Assembly: GCA_963773055.1 (NCBI GenBank)
Contig: CAVYZL010000006.1
Span: forward strand, 1,922,001 to 1,986,000
Length of the DNA: 64,000 bases
DNA from: PALSA-612 sp963773055
Lineage (GTDB): Bacteria > Actinomycetota > Thermoleophilia > Gaiellales > Gaiellaceae
Direction: 5' to 3'
Shown here: positions 10,810 to 18,402 of the stretch, in pieces
Position numbering within the stretch: the stretch's first letter is position 1
How the letters are laid out: every line of letters begins with the position of its first letter
Notes under the pieces: generated by a model
Databases searched by the model: none
Seen by the model: the letters and a program-made list of their open reading frames with translations, nothing else
Told to the model about the DNA's origin: nothing
Position numbers and translations under genes: made by a program

Positions 10810-13063
10810 TCGGGGTCCCGCGGCCGCGGGACGACGCACCGGAGAAGGTCACCGGCCAGACCCGCTTTGCAGCGGACGGCGAGATCCACGGCCTGCTGCA
10901 CGCGCGCCTCGTGCTCGCGAGCGAGCCGCACGCGCTGATCACGTCCGTCGACAGGGAAGCCGCGCTTGCGCTGCCCGGTGTCGTCGCCGTGCTGACGGCG
11001 GCCGACCTGCCGACGGCGACGACCGGCACCGACCGGACGGCCGAGCCGCTGGCGCGCGAGGAGGTCGTGTTCGCCGGACAGCCGGTGGCGCTCGTCGTGG
11101 CCGAGACCGAGGCCGCGGCGCAGGACGGCGCCGAGCTCGTTCTCGTCGACTACGACTCGCTCGAGGCGGTCGTCGACGTCGAGGCAGCGATGGAGGTCGG
11201 CGCGCCGCTCGCGCGCCGCGTCGAGGAGGGCACGCACTCAGGCGACCTCGAGTCGATCCACGCCGGGTCCGACCACGGTGAGGCAGACGACAGCGCCGAG
11301 CCGATGTCCGGCAACGTTCTCGACCGCATCCATCGCGGTGCCGGTGACATCGAGGCGGCCTTCGCCTCGAGCGACGCGGTTGTCTCGGCCACGTTCCGGA
11401 CGCCGTGGGTCTATCAGGCATACCTCGAGCCGCAGGTCGCAACCGCGTGGCTCGAGCCGAACGGCACGCTCGTCGTCTCGACCGCCACCCAGGGCTCGTT
11501 CGTCTCCCGCAGCGAGCTCGGGCGTGCGTTCGGCCTGCCGCTCGAGCGGATCCGCGTGATCGCCGAGCCGCTCGGCGGCGCGTTCGGCGGGAAGTTCGCG
11601 CTCGTCGAGCCGCTGGCCGCAGGCGCGACGCTCGCGCTCAAGCGGCCGGTTCGCATCGTCTTCACGAGGCGCGAGGACTTCGCCGCCACGAACCCCGCCT
11701 CGGCGCAGGTCTCCGAGGTGAAGATCGGCGCGCGCTCAGACGGCACGCTGACGGGGATCCAGGCGCGGATGATCGTCGACCGCGGCACGAATGCCGGCTG
11801 GGGCGTCGAAGGGATCACGTCGCTGCTCGTCGCCGGCCCCTACCGCTGGGAGGCGCACGACATCCACGGCTATCGGCGTGCAGACGAACCGCTTCACGTT
11901 CGGCGCCTATCGCGGGCCTGGGGCGCCGACGGCGGCGTTCGCCGTCGAGTCGCTGATCGACGAGCTCGCGGCCGAGCTCGGGCTCGATCCGCTCGAGCTC
12001 CGCCTGAAGAACGCGCTCGTCGAGGGGGATACCGGCGTCTCCGGCCCCGTCCCGACGTTCGGCGCGGTCGAGGTGATCGAGGCTGCCCAGCAGCACGAGC
12101 TCTGGGCGGCACGCGAGACCTTGCCCGACAACGAGGGCATCGGCGTCGCCGCCGGCTACTGGCCGGGTGGCAACGAGCCGGCCGCCGCCGTCTGCCGCGT
12201 CGACACCGACGGGACGATGACCGTGGTCACGAGCGCAGCGGACATGACCGGCGTCAACACCGGCTTTGCGACGATCGCCGCCGCGGCATTCGGCCTTCCG
12301 CACGGAGAAGGTGCGCGTGGTCACCGCGGACACGGCGAGCGGTCCCTACGCCGGGGCCAGCGGCGGCTCGAAGGTCACGTACACGGTCGGGAAGGCGGTC
12401 GAGCGCGCAGCCGAGGCGGCGAAGGAGAAGCTGCTCGCGGCGGCGTCCGAGGAGCTCGAGATCGCACCGGGCGACCTCGAGGTCGTCGACGGCGTCGTGC
12501 GCGCCGTGGGAGCGCCCGACCGCTCGATCACGGTCGAGGAGATCACCCGCAAGGCTCTCCGTTTCGGCGGCCGGTACGAGCCGATCGAGGGCCACGGCGG
12601 CTCGGCCCAGACGAGCCAGGCGCCTTCCGTCTCAGCGCATCTTGCCCACGTGCGCGTCGACCCGGAGACGGGCGAGGTGGAGCTGCTCGGATACGCGATC
12701 GTCCAGGACGTCGGACGGGCGCTCAACCCCGCTCTCGTCGAGGGCCAGATGCGCGGCGGCGCCGTCCAGGCAATCGGCTGGGCGCTCTACGAGGAGCTCG
12801 TCCACGACGAGGACGGCCAGCTCCTCTCCGGCTCCTTCCTCGACTACGCGCTGCCGACGGCCGACCGCGTTCCGCCGATCGACACCGTGATCGTCGAGGT
12901 GCCGGCGCCCGACGGCCCGTTCGGTGCGAAGGGCATCGGCGAAGCTCCGGTCGTACCAGGCCCGGCCGCGATCGCGAACGCCGTGCACGCGGCGACCGGC
13001 GTGCGGATGCGCGAGCTGCCGATCACGCCACCGCGGCTCTGGGCCGCGCTCCAGGACGCGTAG
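10797..13063 (+). CDS. Molybdenum hydroxylase large (molybdopterin) subunit, xanthine-dehydrogenase type (two frameshifts as read)
   Basis: About 755 residues once joined, the usual length. GTG 10797 starts VDTVIGVPRPR in the aldehyde-oxidase a/b-hammerhead domain. The cofactor loop EPLGGAFGGK and the substrate-side arginine loop GAYRGPGAP are present. The C-terminal GAKGIGEAP holds the catalytic glutamate of the XDH family. The CO-dehydrogenase loop AYRCSFR is absent, so this is not a CO dehydrogenase. The frame changes near 11870-11885 (before GVQTNRF) and 12285-12300 (before EKVRVVTAD); flanking sequence is well conserved, so these look like single-base errors. The substrate is probably a purine, aldehyde or aromatic heterocycle. 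Confidence 0.88.
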
Positions 13064-13564
13064 CTACTTGTCGATCGCGAGGACGGCGAAGCGTCCGCGC
13101 TTCGCGGGCGAGAGCACGGTCAGCCGCCAGCAACCGGCGGTCGGGATGTTCACGATCGAGGCGTAGTAGCCCCACTCCCGGGCGCCAGACACGCCAACCG
13201 CGCCGAACGACTCGTGGAACGCCCCGGGAGCATCGAGCCGGTCGCCGGCGACGGTCAGCAGCCGCCGGCTGTCCCGGACCGCCCAGAGAATCTTCATTGA
13301 CTCACCCGACATACCCTCGCCGCCGGTGAAGAGCGCGGCACGGCCCGGCGACATACGTTTCAGCGTCTCGCCGTACCCGAACAGGTAGCCAACCGTGCGC
13401 CCGGCCCGCATCCACGGAACGCGGCTCGGCCCTCCCGCAGTCGGCGGCGTCATCGTCGTACGCACAGGAGCGGCGATGCACGCCGAGGCGGATCCTCTCG
13501 CGCCGGCTGCGGCACCGACCGTCGAGAGCGCAGCGATGACGACGAACAAGGCAGCGAACCTCAT
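13064..13564 (-). CDS. Secreted protein of unknown function
   Basis: 166 residues from ATG 13564 (MRFAALFVV); a start four codons upstream is possible. Residues 1-25 form a signal peptide. The mature part has SRVPWMRAGRTVGYLFGYG and ends in a beta-rich stretch with CWRLTVLS, which is reminiscent of small extracytoplasmic sandwich domains. I recognise no catalytic motif. Its stop abuts the large-subunit stop of the convergent molybdenum hydroxylase, with no room for a separate terminator. Confidence 0.6.
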   Translation of the reverse strand: MRFAALFVVIAALSTVGAAAGARGSASACIAAPVRTTMTPPTAGGPSRVPWMRAGRTVGYLFGYGETLKRMSPGRAALFTGGEGMSGESMKILWAVRDSRRLLTVAGDRLDAPGAFHESFGAVGVSGAREWGYYASIVNIPTAGCWRLTVLSPAKRGRFAVLAIDK

Positions 13565-13596
13565 CGACCGACCCAAGTTAGCGCGAGAATGACGGC

Positions 13597-14118
13597 ATGA
13601 TCGGCGCCGTCATCCTCGCCGCCGGCGAGGCAACCCGCTTCGGATCACCGAAGCAGCGGCTCATGCTGGGGGACGTCCTTCGCGCGATGCGCGAGAGCTC
13701 GGTCGAGGAGATCGTCGTCGTAGCGGGCGCCTACCCGCTCGAGACCGACGCGCGCGTCGTCGAGTGCCCGGACTGGCTGCGCGGAATGGGCGCGTCCCTC
13801 CGCTGCGGGCTGGCTGCGCTCAACGACGGCGTCGAGGCGGCGGTCGTCTGCCTCGCCGACGGCCCCGAGCTGAAAGCCGCTGCGATCGATCGAGTCATCG
13901 TCGCGTGGCGGGGCGGAGCAGGCCAGGCACTCGCCGCGAGCTACGACGGCATCCGTAGCCACCCTGTGCTTCTCGAACGGTCAGTCTGGAAGGACGTTCC
14001 CGACGAAGGCGCCCGGGCGCTCGTCTCCGCGTTCGTGCACTGCGACGACCTCGACTCGCCCGGGGACGTCGACTACCCGGAAGACCTGCCGGAGAGGCTC
14101 AGGCCTGGGTCTCTTTGA
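13597..14118 (+). CDS. MocA/MobA-like nucleotidyltransferase (molybdenum cofactor cytidylyltransferase type)
   Basis: 173 residues with the signature loop ILAAGEATRFGSPKQ near the N-terminus and metal-binding CLADGPEL in mid-protein, as in MocA/MobA-like NTP transferases. MocA makes molybdopterin cytosine dinucleotide, the cofactor form used by xanthine-dehydrogenase-family enzymes. Its position 0.5 kb after such an operon supports a role in maturing that enzyme. It is slightly shorter than typical MocA (about 190-200 residues). The 3' end overlaps the convergent anti-sigma gene by 20 nt. The specific nucleotide is an inference from context. Confidence 0.75.
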   Translation: MIGAVILAAGEATRFGSPKQRLMLGDVLRAMRESSVEEIVVVAGAYPLETDARVVECPDWLRGMGASLRCGLAALNDGVEAAVVCLADGPELKAAAIDRVIVAWRGGAGQALAASYDGIRSHPVLLERSVWKDVPDEGARALVSAFVHCDDLDSPGDVDYPEDLPERLRPGSL

Positions 14119-14329
14119 GCGAAGCGAGCTTTGCCTTCAACTCCGGTGACATCTCCTCGTTGCACGCCTTCTTGACGAGCACGCGAAGCTCGTTCTCGAA
14201 GGTGTAGCGAACGTTGCAGTACGCACACTCGCTGAGATGCGCCTCGGCCGTCCCCTGCTCCTCGGCCGTTAGCTGACGGTCGAGGAAGGGCTGCATGATC
14301 TCTTCGCAGCGCTCACAGTACTCGCCCAT
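14099..14329 (-). CDS. Zinc-binding anti-sigma factor (RsrA-like)
   Basis: 76 residues with the ZAS motif HLSECAYC (His31, Cys35, Cys38) and extra N-terminal cysteines at 5 and 8 (CERC), close to the redox-sensing pattern of actinobacterial RsrA. In this family disulfide stress oxidises the cysteines, zinc leaves, and the partner sigma factor is released. ATG 14329 directly follows the TAA of the sigma gene, so the pair is co-translated. With the GGAAT-N18-GTT promoter upstream of the pair, this supports a SigR/RsrA-type thiol-stress switch. The protein is shorter than S. coelicolor RsrA (105 residues). Confidence 0.85.
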   Translation of the reverse strand: MGEYCERCEEIMQPFLDRQLTAEEQGTAEAHLSECAYCNVRYTFENELRVLVKKACNEEMSPELKAKLASLKETQA

Positions 14330-14908
14330 TTACGCTCCCACTCGTTCGGCCAGCTCGCGCTTGAGGATACGTCTTCCACGGTGCAAGCGCGACATGACGG
14401 TTCCAACAGGGATATCGAGGATCTGCGCAGCGTCCGCGTAGGTGAAGTCTCCGATGTCGACGAGCACGATCACGTCACGGAAGTCGTGCGGAACGACGGA
14501 TAGCGCCGTGACGATCGTGTCCTGCGAGAGCTTCTGGTCGATGCGCTCCTCGGCAGGCGCCCCGCTCGTCTGCTGCATCCGGTTGTAGAGGAAGTAGTCG
14601 CCTTCCTCGAGTGGCTGTGCGTCAGGCGTGCGCTGCTGCTTCCGTCCTCGATCGATATTGAGGTTCGTGAGGATCCGGAGGAGCCAGGCGCGCATGTTCG
14701 TGCCGGGCGTGTACGACTGCCAGCTCCGGAACGCTCGAGCGTAGGTCTCCTGGACGAGATCCTCGGCTTCCTCTCGGGAGGAGACGAGGCGCCTGGCGAC
14801 GCGGTAGACCTGGTCTGCGAGCTCAAGCGCTTCCTCCTCGAACCGGACGCGGTTTCGTGCCTCGGCCGCCAGCTGGCGCGGCTCGGAATCGGAGGTTGCC
14901 TCACTCAT
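14330..14908 (-). CDS. ECF RNA polymerase sigma factor, SigR/SigH-like
   Basis: About 192 residues (ATG 14908, MSEATSD; an alternative ATG is at 14917). Region 2 is seen in AEDLVQETYARAFRSWQSY. Region 4 is seen in ADAAQILDIPVGTVMSRLHRGRRIL, the -35 recognition helix typical of the ECF12 group. It is followed at once by an RsrA-like anti-sigma. Its own upstream region has GGAAT-18 nt-GTT, the element SigR/SigH recognises, so it probably activates itself under disulfide or oxidative stress. Targets elsewhere in the genome cannot be seen here. Confidence 0.9.
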   Translation of the reverse strand: MSEATSDSEPRQLAAEARNRVRFEEEALELADQVYRVARRLVSSREEAEDLVQETYARAFRSWQSYTPGTNMRAWLLRILTNLNIDRGRKQQRTPDAQPLEEGDYFLYNRMQQTSGAPAEERIDQKLSQDTIVTALSVVPHDFRDVIVLVDIGDFTYADAAQILDIPVGTVMSRLHRGRRILKRELAERVGA

Positions 14909-14949
14909 CCGAGTCACACTAACAGCGGCTTTTTCGTACGAGGGCTTTG

Positions 14950-14975
14950 AACGACGCCCGGCACGTCCTCATTCC
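14950..14975 (-). promoter_or_regulatory. SigR/SigH-type promoter of the sigma/anti-sigma operon
   Basis: Read on the minus strand, GGAAT (14975-14971) is followed after exactly 18 nt by GTT (14952-14950). This is the established SigR/SigH consensus (GGAAT, N18-19, GTT). It ends about 42 nt before the sigma ATG at 14908 and begins just past the stop of the HMA gene, leaving room for a short leader. It indicates autoregulation. It was found by eye only and not scored against the genome background. Confidence 0.75.
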
Positions 14976-14983
14976 CGCCGTAG

Positions 14984-15199
14984 TCAGACGTCGGCCGGAA
15001 GCTCGTGGAAGCCCGCGGTCGCCATCGCCTCGAGCAGGGCGGCACGAGAGGTCTGATTCTCGTCCCACGTCAACGTAACGTCCCCCATCAGGTTCGCGTT
15101 CGCGGCCGCGAGGCCGTCGTGCCCTTCCAGGGCCACGCCGAGCCGCGCGACGCAGCGTTCGCAACGGATGCCCGACACGTGGACGGTCTCGGTCGTCAC
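14984..15199 (-). CDS. Heavy-metal-associated (HMA) domain protein, CopZ-like
   Basis: 71 residues forming a single HMA domain. The metal-binding loop GIRCERC has Cys13 and Cys16 in the usual CxxC position, and the fold ends with AMATAGFHEL. Such proteins carry Cu(I) or other soft metals to P-type ATPases or repressors. It overlaps the end of the upstream GCS2-type gene by 4 nt, so they share an operon. A TPC-type metal ATPase lies 46 kb away, but no link can be shown. Confidence 0.82.
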   Translation of the reverse strand: MTTETVHVSGIRCERCVARLGVALEGHDGLAAANANLMGDVTLTWDENQTSRAALLEAMATAGFHELPADV

Positions 15200-16149
15200 G
15201 GCCGGGATGCTACCGCGAGGTCACGGAGCGCCCGCTCGGGGCCGAGCTCCAGCTGACGCTCCGCCTCCGGCCGGCCGCCGAAGACATGCGACACGAGCTC
15301 GCTCGACTCGAGGAGCTCGGCGAGCGCTCCGGCCTCCGCCGGGTCTGGCGCAGAGCGAGCCGCTTCCGCGCGCCGGTGCGCATAGAGCTCGCGGTCGTAC
15401 GGCTCGATCTCCCCTTCGCTGACAGCTCGGACGAGACCCTGGACGATCGCTGCGAAGCCGGCGGAGCGCCGGACGTCCGTCTGCTGGTCGAGCACACGAA
15501 CCTCGAGCGTCCCGTGCTCGGGGCGCGGCCACGCGTCCCAGTGACGGCGCGCCTCGTCGCCGGCCGTCGCCTGCTCCCACGAAGCCCAGTCGGGAAGCAG
15601 CGGCGGCGTTCCGCCCGTCGGCATCAGCAACAGCCGCTCCGACCTCGTCGAGCGGAGCCCCGTCGCCTGCCCTTCGGCGAACGGCGAGTTGGCGGACAGC
15701 GCGAGCAGCGTCGGCAGCCACGGCACGACGCCCTCGAACGCTCGGAGCGCGGTAGCTTCGTCGGGCAGCGAGACGTGGACGTGGAGCCCGCACACGAGCT
15801 GCGTCGAGAGCAGTGGGCCGAGCTCCTTTCGCATCCGCTCGTACCGCGGTAGCGGAACGATTGCCTGATCCTCGCCGCGTGCGAACGGATGCATACCGGC
15901 AGCGATCAGCGCGGCGCGATCCGCAATTGCTCGGCGGAGGTCGGCGAGCTCGGCGAGGACGGCATCGGCGTCGGGGCAGATTCCCGTCGTCGTCTCGACG
16001 AGGCAGGCGAAGACCTCGGGCTTGAACCGGGCACTCGGCGCAGGCACGACCTGGTCGAACAGCGACGCCGGCTCGAGCGTCTCCGGATCGACGAGGAACA
16101 GCTCCTCCTCGACGCCGAGCGAGAACGGCGGCGAGCTACCCCAGCTCAC
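15196..16149 (-). CDS. Carboxylate-amine ligase, GCS2 family (YbdK-like glutamate-cysteine ligase 2)
   Basis: 317 residues, somewhat shorter than E. coli YbdK (372). Features are the N-terminal FSLGVEEELFLVDP, the mid-protein CGLHVHVSLPD and GTLEVRVLDQQ, all diagnostic of the GCS2 fold. Family members ligate glutamate to cysteine or to other amines with ATP, often weakly. It neighbours the thiol-stress sigma factor and an HMA protein, so a role in low-molecular-weight thiol or metal homeostasis is plausible. That is inference. Confidence 0.87.
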   Translation of the reverse strand: MSWGSSPPFSLGVEEELFLVDPETLEPASLFDQVVPAPSARFKPEVFACLVETTTGICPDADAVLAELADLRRAIADRAALIAAGMHPFARGEDQAIVPLPRYERMRKELGPLLSTQLVCGLHVHVSLPDEATALRAFEGVVPWLPTLLALSANSPFAEGQATGLRSTRSERLLLMPTGGTPPLLPDWASWEQATAGDEARRHWDAWPRPEHGTLEVRVLDQQTDVRRSAGFAAIVQGLVRAVSEGEIEPYDRELYAHRRAEAARSAPDPAEAGALAELLESSELVSHVFGGRPEAERQLELGPERALRDLAVASRP

Positions 16150-16159
16150 TCGGTCCGAA

Positions 16160-16531
16160 TCACTGGGCGCGAACGGCGTGCACCGGTCGGCCGGCGGCCT
16201 CCCAGGCGTAGTACGAGGCGCTCGGGCCGAAGCTCGGCTCGTACTCGACGACGCGGGGGTTGCGGCCGACGCGCTTCGCGCGCGCTGCGTGACGAAGGAG
16301 GTTCGGGTCGTCCCGGTGCTCCCAGACGAGGATCAGATGCGCCGCCGTCATGAACTCGGCTACGAACGAACAGCCTTCGGCGGGGCACGGAAACGGGTCG
16401 GTGGAGACGCAGGACCAGCCCGCGTGGTCATTTGCGTCGTCGTCCGTCCACAGCTCTTCCTCGTCGTCGATCGGTTCGCCAAGCTCGAGCTCGGCGAGCA
16501 GGCGCCCCAGTTCGGAAGGCTCTTCGGCCAC
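16160..16531 (-). CDS. Hypothetical protein with Cys/His zinc-finger-like pattern
   Basis: 123 residues. The acidic N-terminus (ELELGEPIDDEEELWTDDD) is followed by CPAEGCSFVAEFMTAAH and later a histidine in VWEHRDD, a C-x4-C-x12-H-x6-H spacing close to C2H2 fingers. The C-terminus contains VEYEPSFGPSASYYAWEA. I do not recognise the family. It lies 10 nt upstream of the GCS2 gene on the same strand and is probably in its operon. It may bind zinc; no DNA-binding claim can be made. Confidence 0.6.
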   Translation of the reverse strand: MAEEPSELGRLLAELELGEPIDDEEELWTDDDANDHAGWSCVSTDPFPCPAEGCSFVAEFMTAAHLILVWEHRDDPNLLRHAARAKRVGRNPRVVEYEPSFGPSASYYAWEAAGRPVHAVRAQ

Positions 16532-16557
16532 GCGACTAGGCTAGCGGCGCAGAACTA

Positions 16558-16588
16558 CCAGAGGCCCCGGGCAGGACGGGGCCTCTGG
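16558..16588. terminator. Strong hairpin downstream of htrA
   Basis: A perfect 12-bp stem (CCAGAGGCCCCG at 16558-16569 with its complement at 16577-16588) and a 7-nt loop. It sits between the htrA stop (16665, minus strand) and the next minus-strand gene (start 16531). No long T-tract follows, but stem strength and position fit a transcription terminator for htrA. Confidence 0.7.
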
Positions 16589-16664
16589 CACTTACGCCCG
16601 CCGGGCCGTGGCGACTCGGCTACCGGCGGCACGACCCCGTTTCAGCTGGGGCCGAAATGGACGG

Positions 16665-17879
16665 CTACCCGGAGGGAGAGGAAGGCCGCCGTCCAAGCTT
16701 GAGCTTCACGGTCAGCTTGTCGCTGCCGCGGTAGATCGTGAGCGTGATCGTGTCGCCCGGCTTCATCGTCGCGACAGCGTCGCGGAGCCCCGCGAGGTCG
16801 TGCACCGGCCCGCCGTCGACCGCGACGATGATGTCCCCGCCGAGCTTGTAGCTCTCGCCGGCGACCGTCACGTTCTCGGTGCCGGCCTTGATCCCGGCCT
16901 TCGCGGCGCCGCTACCGGCCTGAACCGTCTCGACGAGGACGCCGCTCTTGACCGGAAGCCGGAACGTCTTTGCGAGGTCCGGAGTGAGGTCCTGCGCGAG
17001 GATGCCGATCGCGGCGTGCTCGACCTTGCCGGTCTTGATCAGCTGGGCGACGACCGTCTTGACCGTGTTGGACGGGATCGAGAACCCGACGCCCACGTTG
17101 CCGTCAGTCGTCCCACCGGTCTCGATCTGTGCGTTCACCCCGATCACCTCGCCGCGTGCGTTGATCAGCGGGCCGCCGGAGTTGCCGTGGTTGATCGGAG
17201 CGTCCGTCTGGATCACGTGGTCGATCTCGTAGTCGTTCGGCGCCTGAATCTCACGCTGGATCGCGCTGACGATCCCGGCCGTGACCGTGCGGCTGAGGCC
17301 GAACGGGTTGCCGATCGCGACGACGGAGTCGCCGACCTGGACGAGGTCCGAGTTGCCGAGCGCCAGGGGGGTCAGCGCGCTCGAGGGCGTGTTCACCTTG
17401 ATCACGGCGATATCGGTCGACGGGTCGGAGCCGACGAGCCTGGCCTTGATGCTCGTGTTGTTCGAGAAGGCGACCTGGATCGACTTCGCGCCCTGGACTA
17501 CGTGGTAGTTGGTGATGATGTAACCGGACTTGTCGATGACGAAGCCCGAGCCGAGAGCGCGCTGCTGCTCCTGGTCGGGCGTGCCAAAGGGGTTGTTGAA
17601 GAAAGGGTCACTGTTCGTGGTCGAGACGGTGCTTGTCGCGGTGATCAGGACGACACCGGGTGCTGTGCGCTTGTAGATCTGGGCGATCGTCAGCGCCTTG
17701 CCCGTCCGGAACGTCGTCGGGACCTGCGTCGATCCCTCGACCGTTACCTCGCGGACGGTGACCGTGTCGGCGCCGCTGAGATCTCCGAGCAGTGCCGCGC
17801 CACCGAGGGCGAGGCCTGCTCCGAGAGCGCCCGCAAAGACGAGCGCCGCCAGCGGCGTGAGGCGTCGGAGTCCATTCAT
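16665..17879 (-). CDS. HtrA/DegP-like serine protease with PDZ domain
   Basis: 404 residues. An N-terminal hydrophobic segment (about residues 10-32) anchors or exports it. The trypsin-like domain has the full triad His126 (TNYHVV), Asp156 (STDIAVI) and Ser234 (GNSGGPL). A single C-terminal PDZ domain (about 300-395) contains GVLVETVQAG and GDIIVAVDG. It degrades or refolds misfolded extracytoplasmic proteins. The 5' region has three TTAA elements spaced exactly 22 bp apart, suggesting control by an OmpR-family regulator. A strong terminator follows. Confidence 0.95.
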   Translation of the reverse strand: MNGLRRLTPLAALVFAGALGAGLALGGAALLGDLSGADTVTVREVTVEGSTQVPTTFRTGKALTIAQIYKRTAPGVVLITATSTVSTTNSDPFFNNPFGTPDQEQQRALGSGFVIDKSGYIITNYHVVQGAKSIQVAFSNNTSIKARLVGSDPSTDIAVIKVNTPSSALTPLALGNSDLVQVGDSVVAIGNPFGLSRTVTAGIVSAIQREIQAPNDYEIDHVIQTDAPINHGNSGGPLINARGEVIGVNAQIETGGTTDGNVGVGFSIPSNTVKTVVAQLIKTGKVEHAAIGILAQDLTPDLAKTFRLPVKSGVLVETVQAGSGAAKAGIKAGTENVTVAGESYKLGGDIIVAVDGGPVHDLAGLRDAVATMKPGDTITLTIYRGSDKLTVKLKLGRRPSSPSG

Positions 17880-17899
17880 GGGCTTCTTTCTACCGGCGA

Positions 17900-17951
17900 G
17901 GGCTTAATTGCCGGTTTGAAAGGGCTTAAGTGGGAGTTGGCCGACTGTTAA
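17900..17951. promoter_or_regulatory. Three TTAA direct repeats at exact 22-bp spacing upstream of htrA
   Basis: TTAA occurs at 17904-17907, 17926-17929 and 17948-17951; two copies are part of the identical octamer GGGCTTAA (17900-17907 and 17922-17929). The period is 22 bp, two helical turns, as in tandem boxes bound by PhoB/OmpR-type regulators. They lie between divergent htrA and cupin genes, 20-70 nt before the htrA ATG. TTAA is rare in DNA of this composition. Operator function is inferred. Confidence 0.5.
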
Positions 17952-17994
17952 GTCTCCGTGTAGCCCCTGGAGACCGACGTGATAGCGTCGTTTC

Positions 17995-18396
17995 GTGCCC
18001 GACGACTATGCGTTCGGCTCGCTTGACGAGCTCGGTGAAGGCTACGGGTTCCGCAAGGTGCGACAGGCGCTCGGAGTCGACGCGTTCGGCGTGAACGCCA
18101 TCGTCTTTCCGCCCCAGTACGAGGGCTTCCATCACTACCACGACGAGCAGGACGAGCTGTACTTCGTCCACAGTGGCACGGCGCGCGTCGAGGTGGGAGA
18201 CGAGACGCGCGTGCTCGGGCCAGGCGGCCTCTTCCACGTCCGTTCGACGACGCACCGTCGGGTCTCGAACGCGGGCGACGAGGACCTCGTGCTGCTCGTC
18301 GTCGGCGCGAAGGGCGGATATGTCGGCCGGGACGGGCAGATGGTGGATCCGGCGGACGTCGAGAGACGCGTCGCGTTCGGCAGCTCGTCCTCCTAG
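17995..18396 (+). CDS. Cupin-domain protein
   Basis: 133 residues from GTG 17995. A conserved double-stranded beta-helix with the metal motif FHHYHDEQDELYFVHSG (two histidines and a glutamate) and the second histidine in GGLFHVRSTTHRRV. It is a single-domain cupin, either an enzyme or a small-molecule-binding protein of unknown substrate. It is divergent from htrA and 6 nt upstream of the M20 peptidase, so it is probably co-transcribed with the peptidase. Confidence 0.8.
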   Translation: MPDDYAFGSLDELGEGYGFRKVRQALGVDAFGVNAIVFPPQYEGFHHYHDEQDELYFVHSGTARVEVGDETRVLGPGGLFHVRSTTHRRVSNAGDEDLVLLVVGAKGGYVGRDGQMVDPADVERRVAFGSSSS

Positions 18397-18402
18397 CCGA
18401 AC

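Noticed and set aside
10797..13063. Large molybdenum subunit as aerobic CO dehydrogenase (CoxL)
   Set aside because: The form I CODH active-site loop AYRCSFR is absent; GAYRGPGAP and GAKGIGEAP are XDH-family motifs.
16558..16588. The strong hairpin as a riboswitch or attenuator of the downstream minus-strand gene
   Set aside because: It is a simple perfect stem-loop right after the htrA 3' end, with no alternative pairing or leader peptide visible. A terminator explains it.
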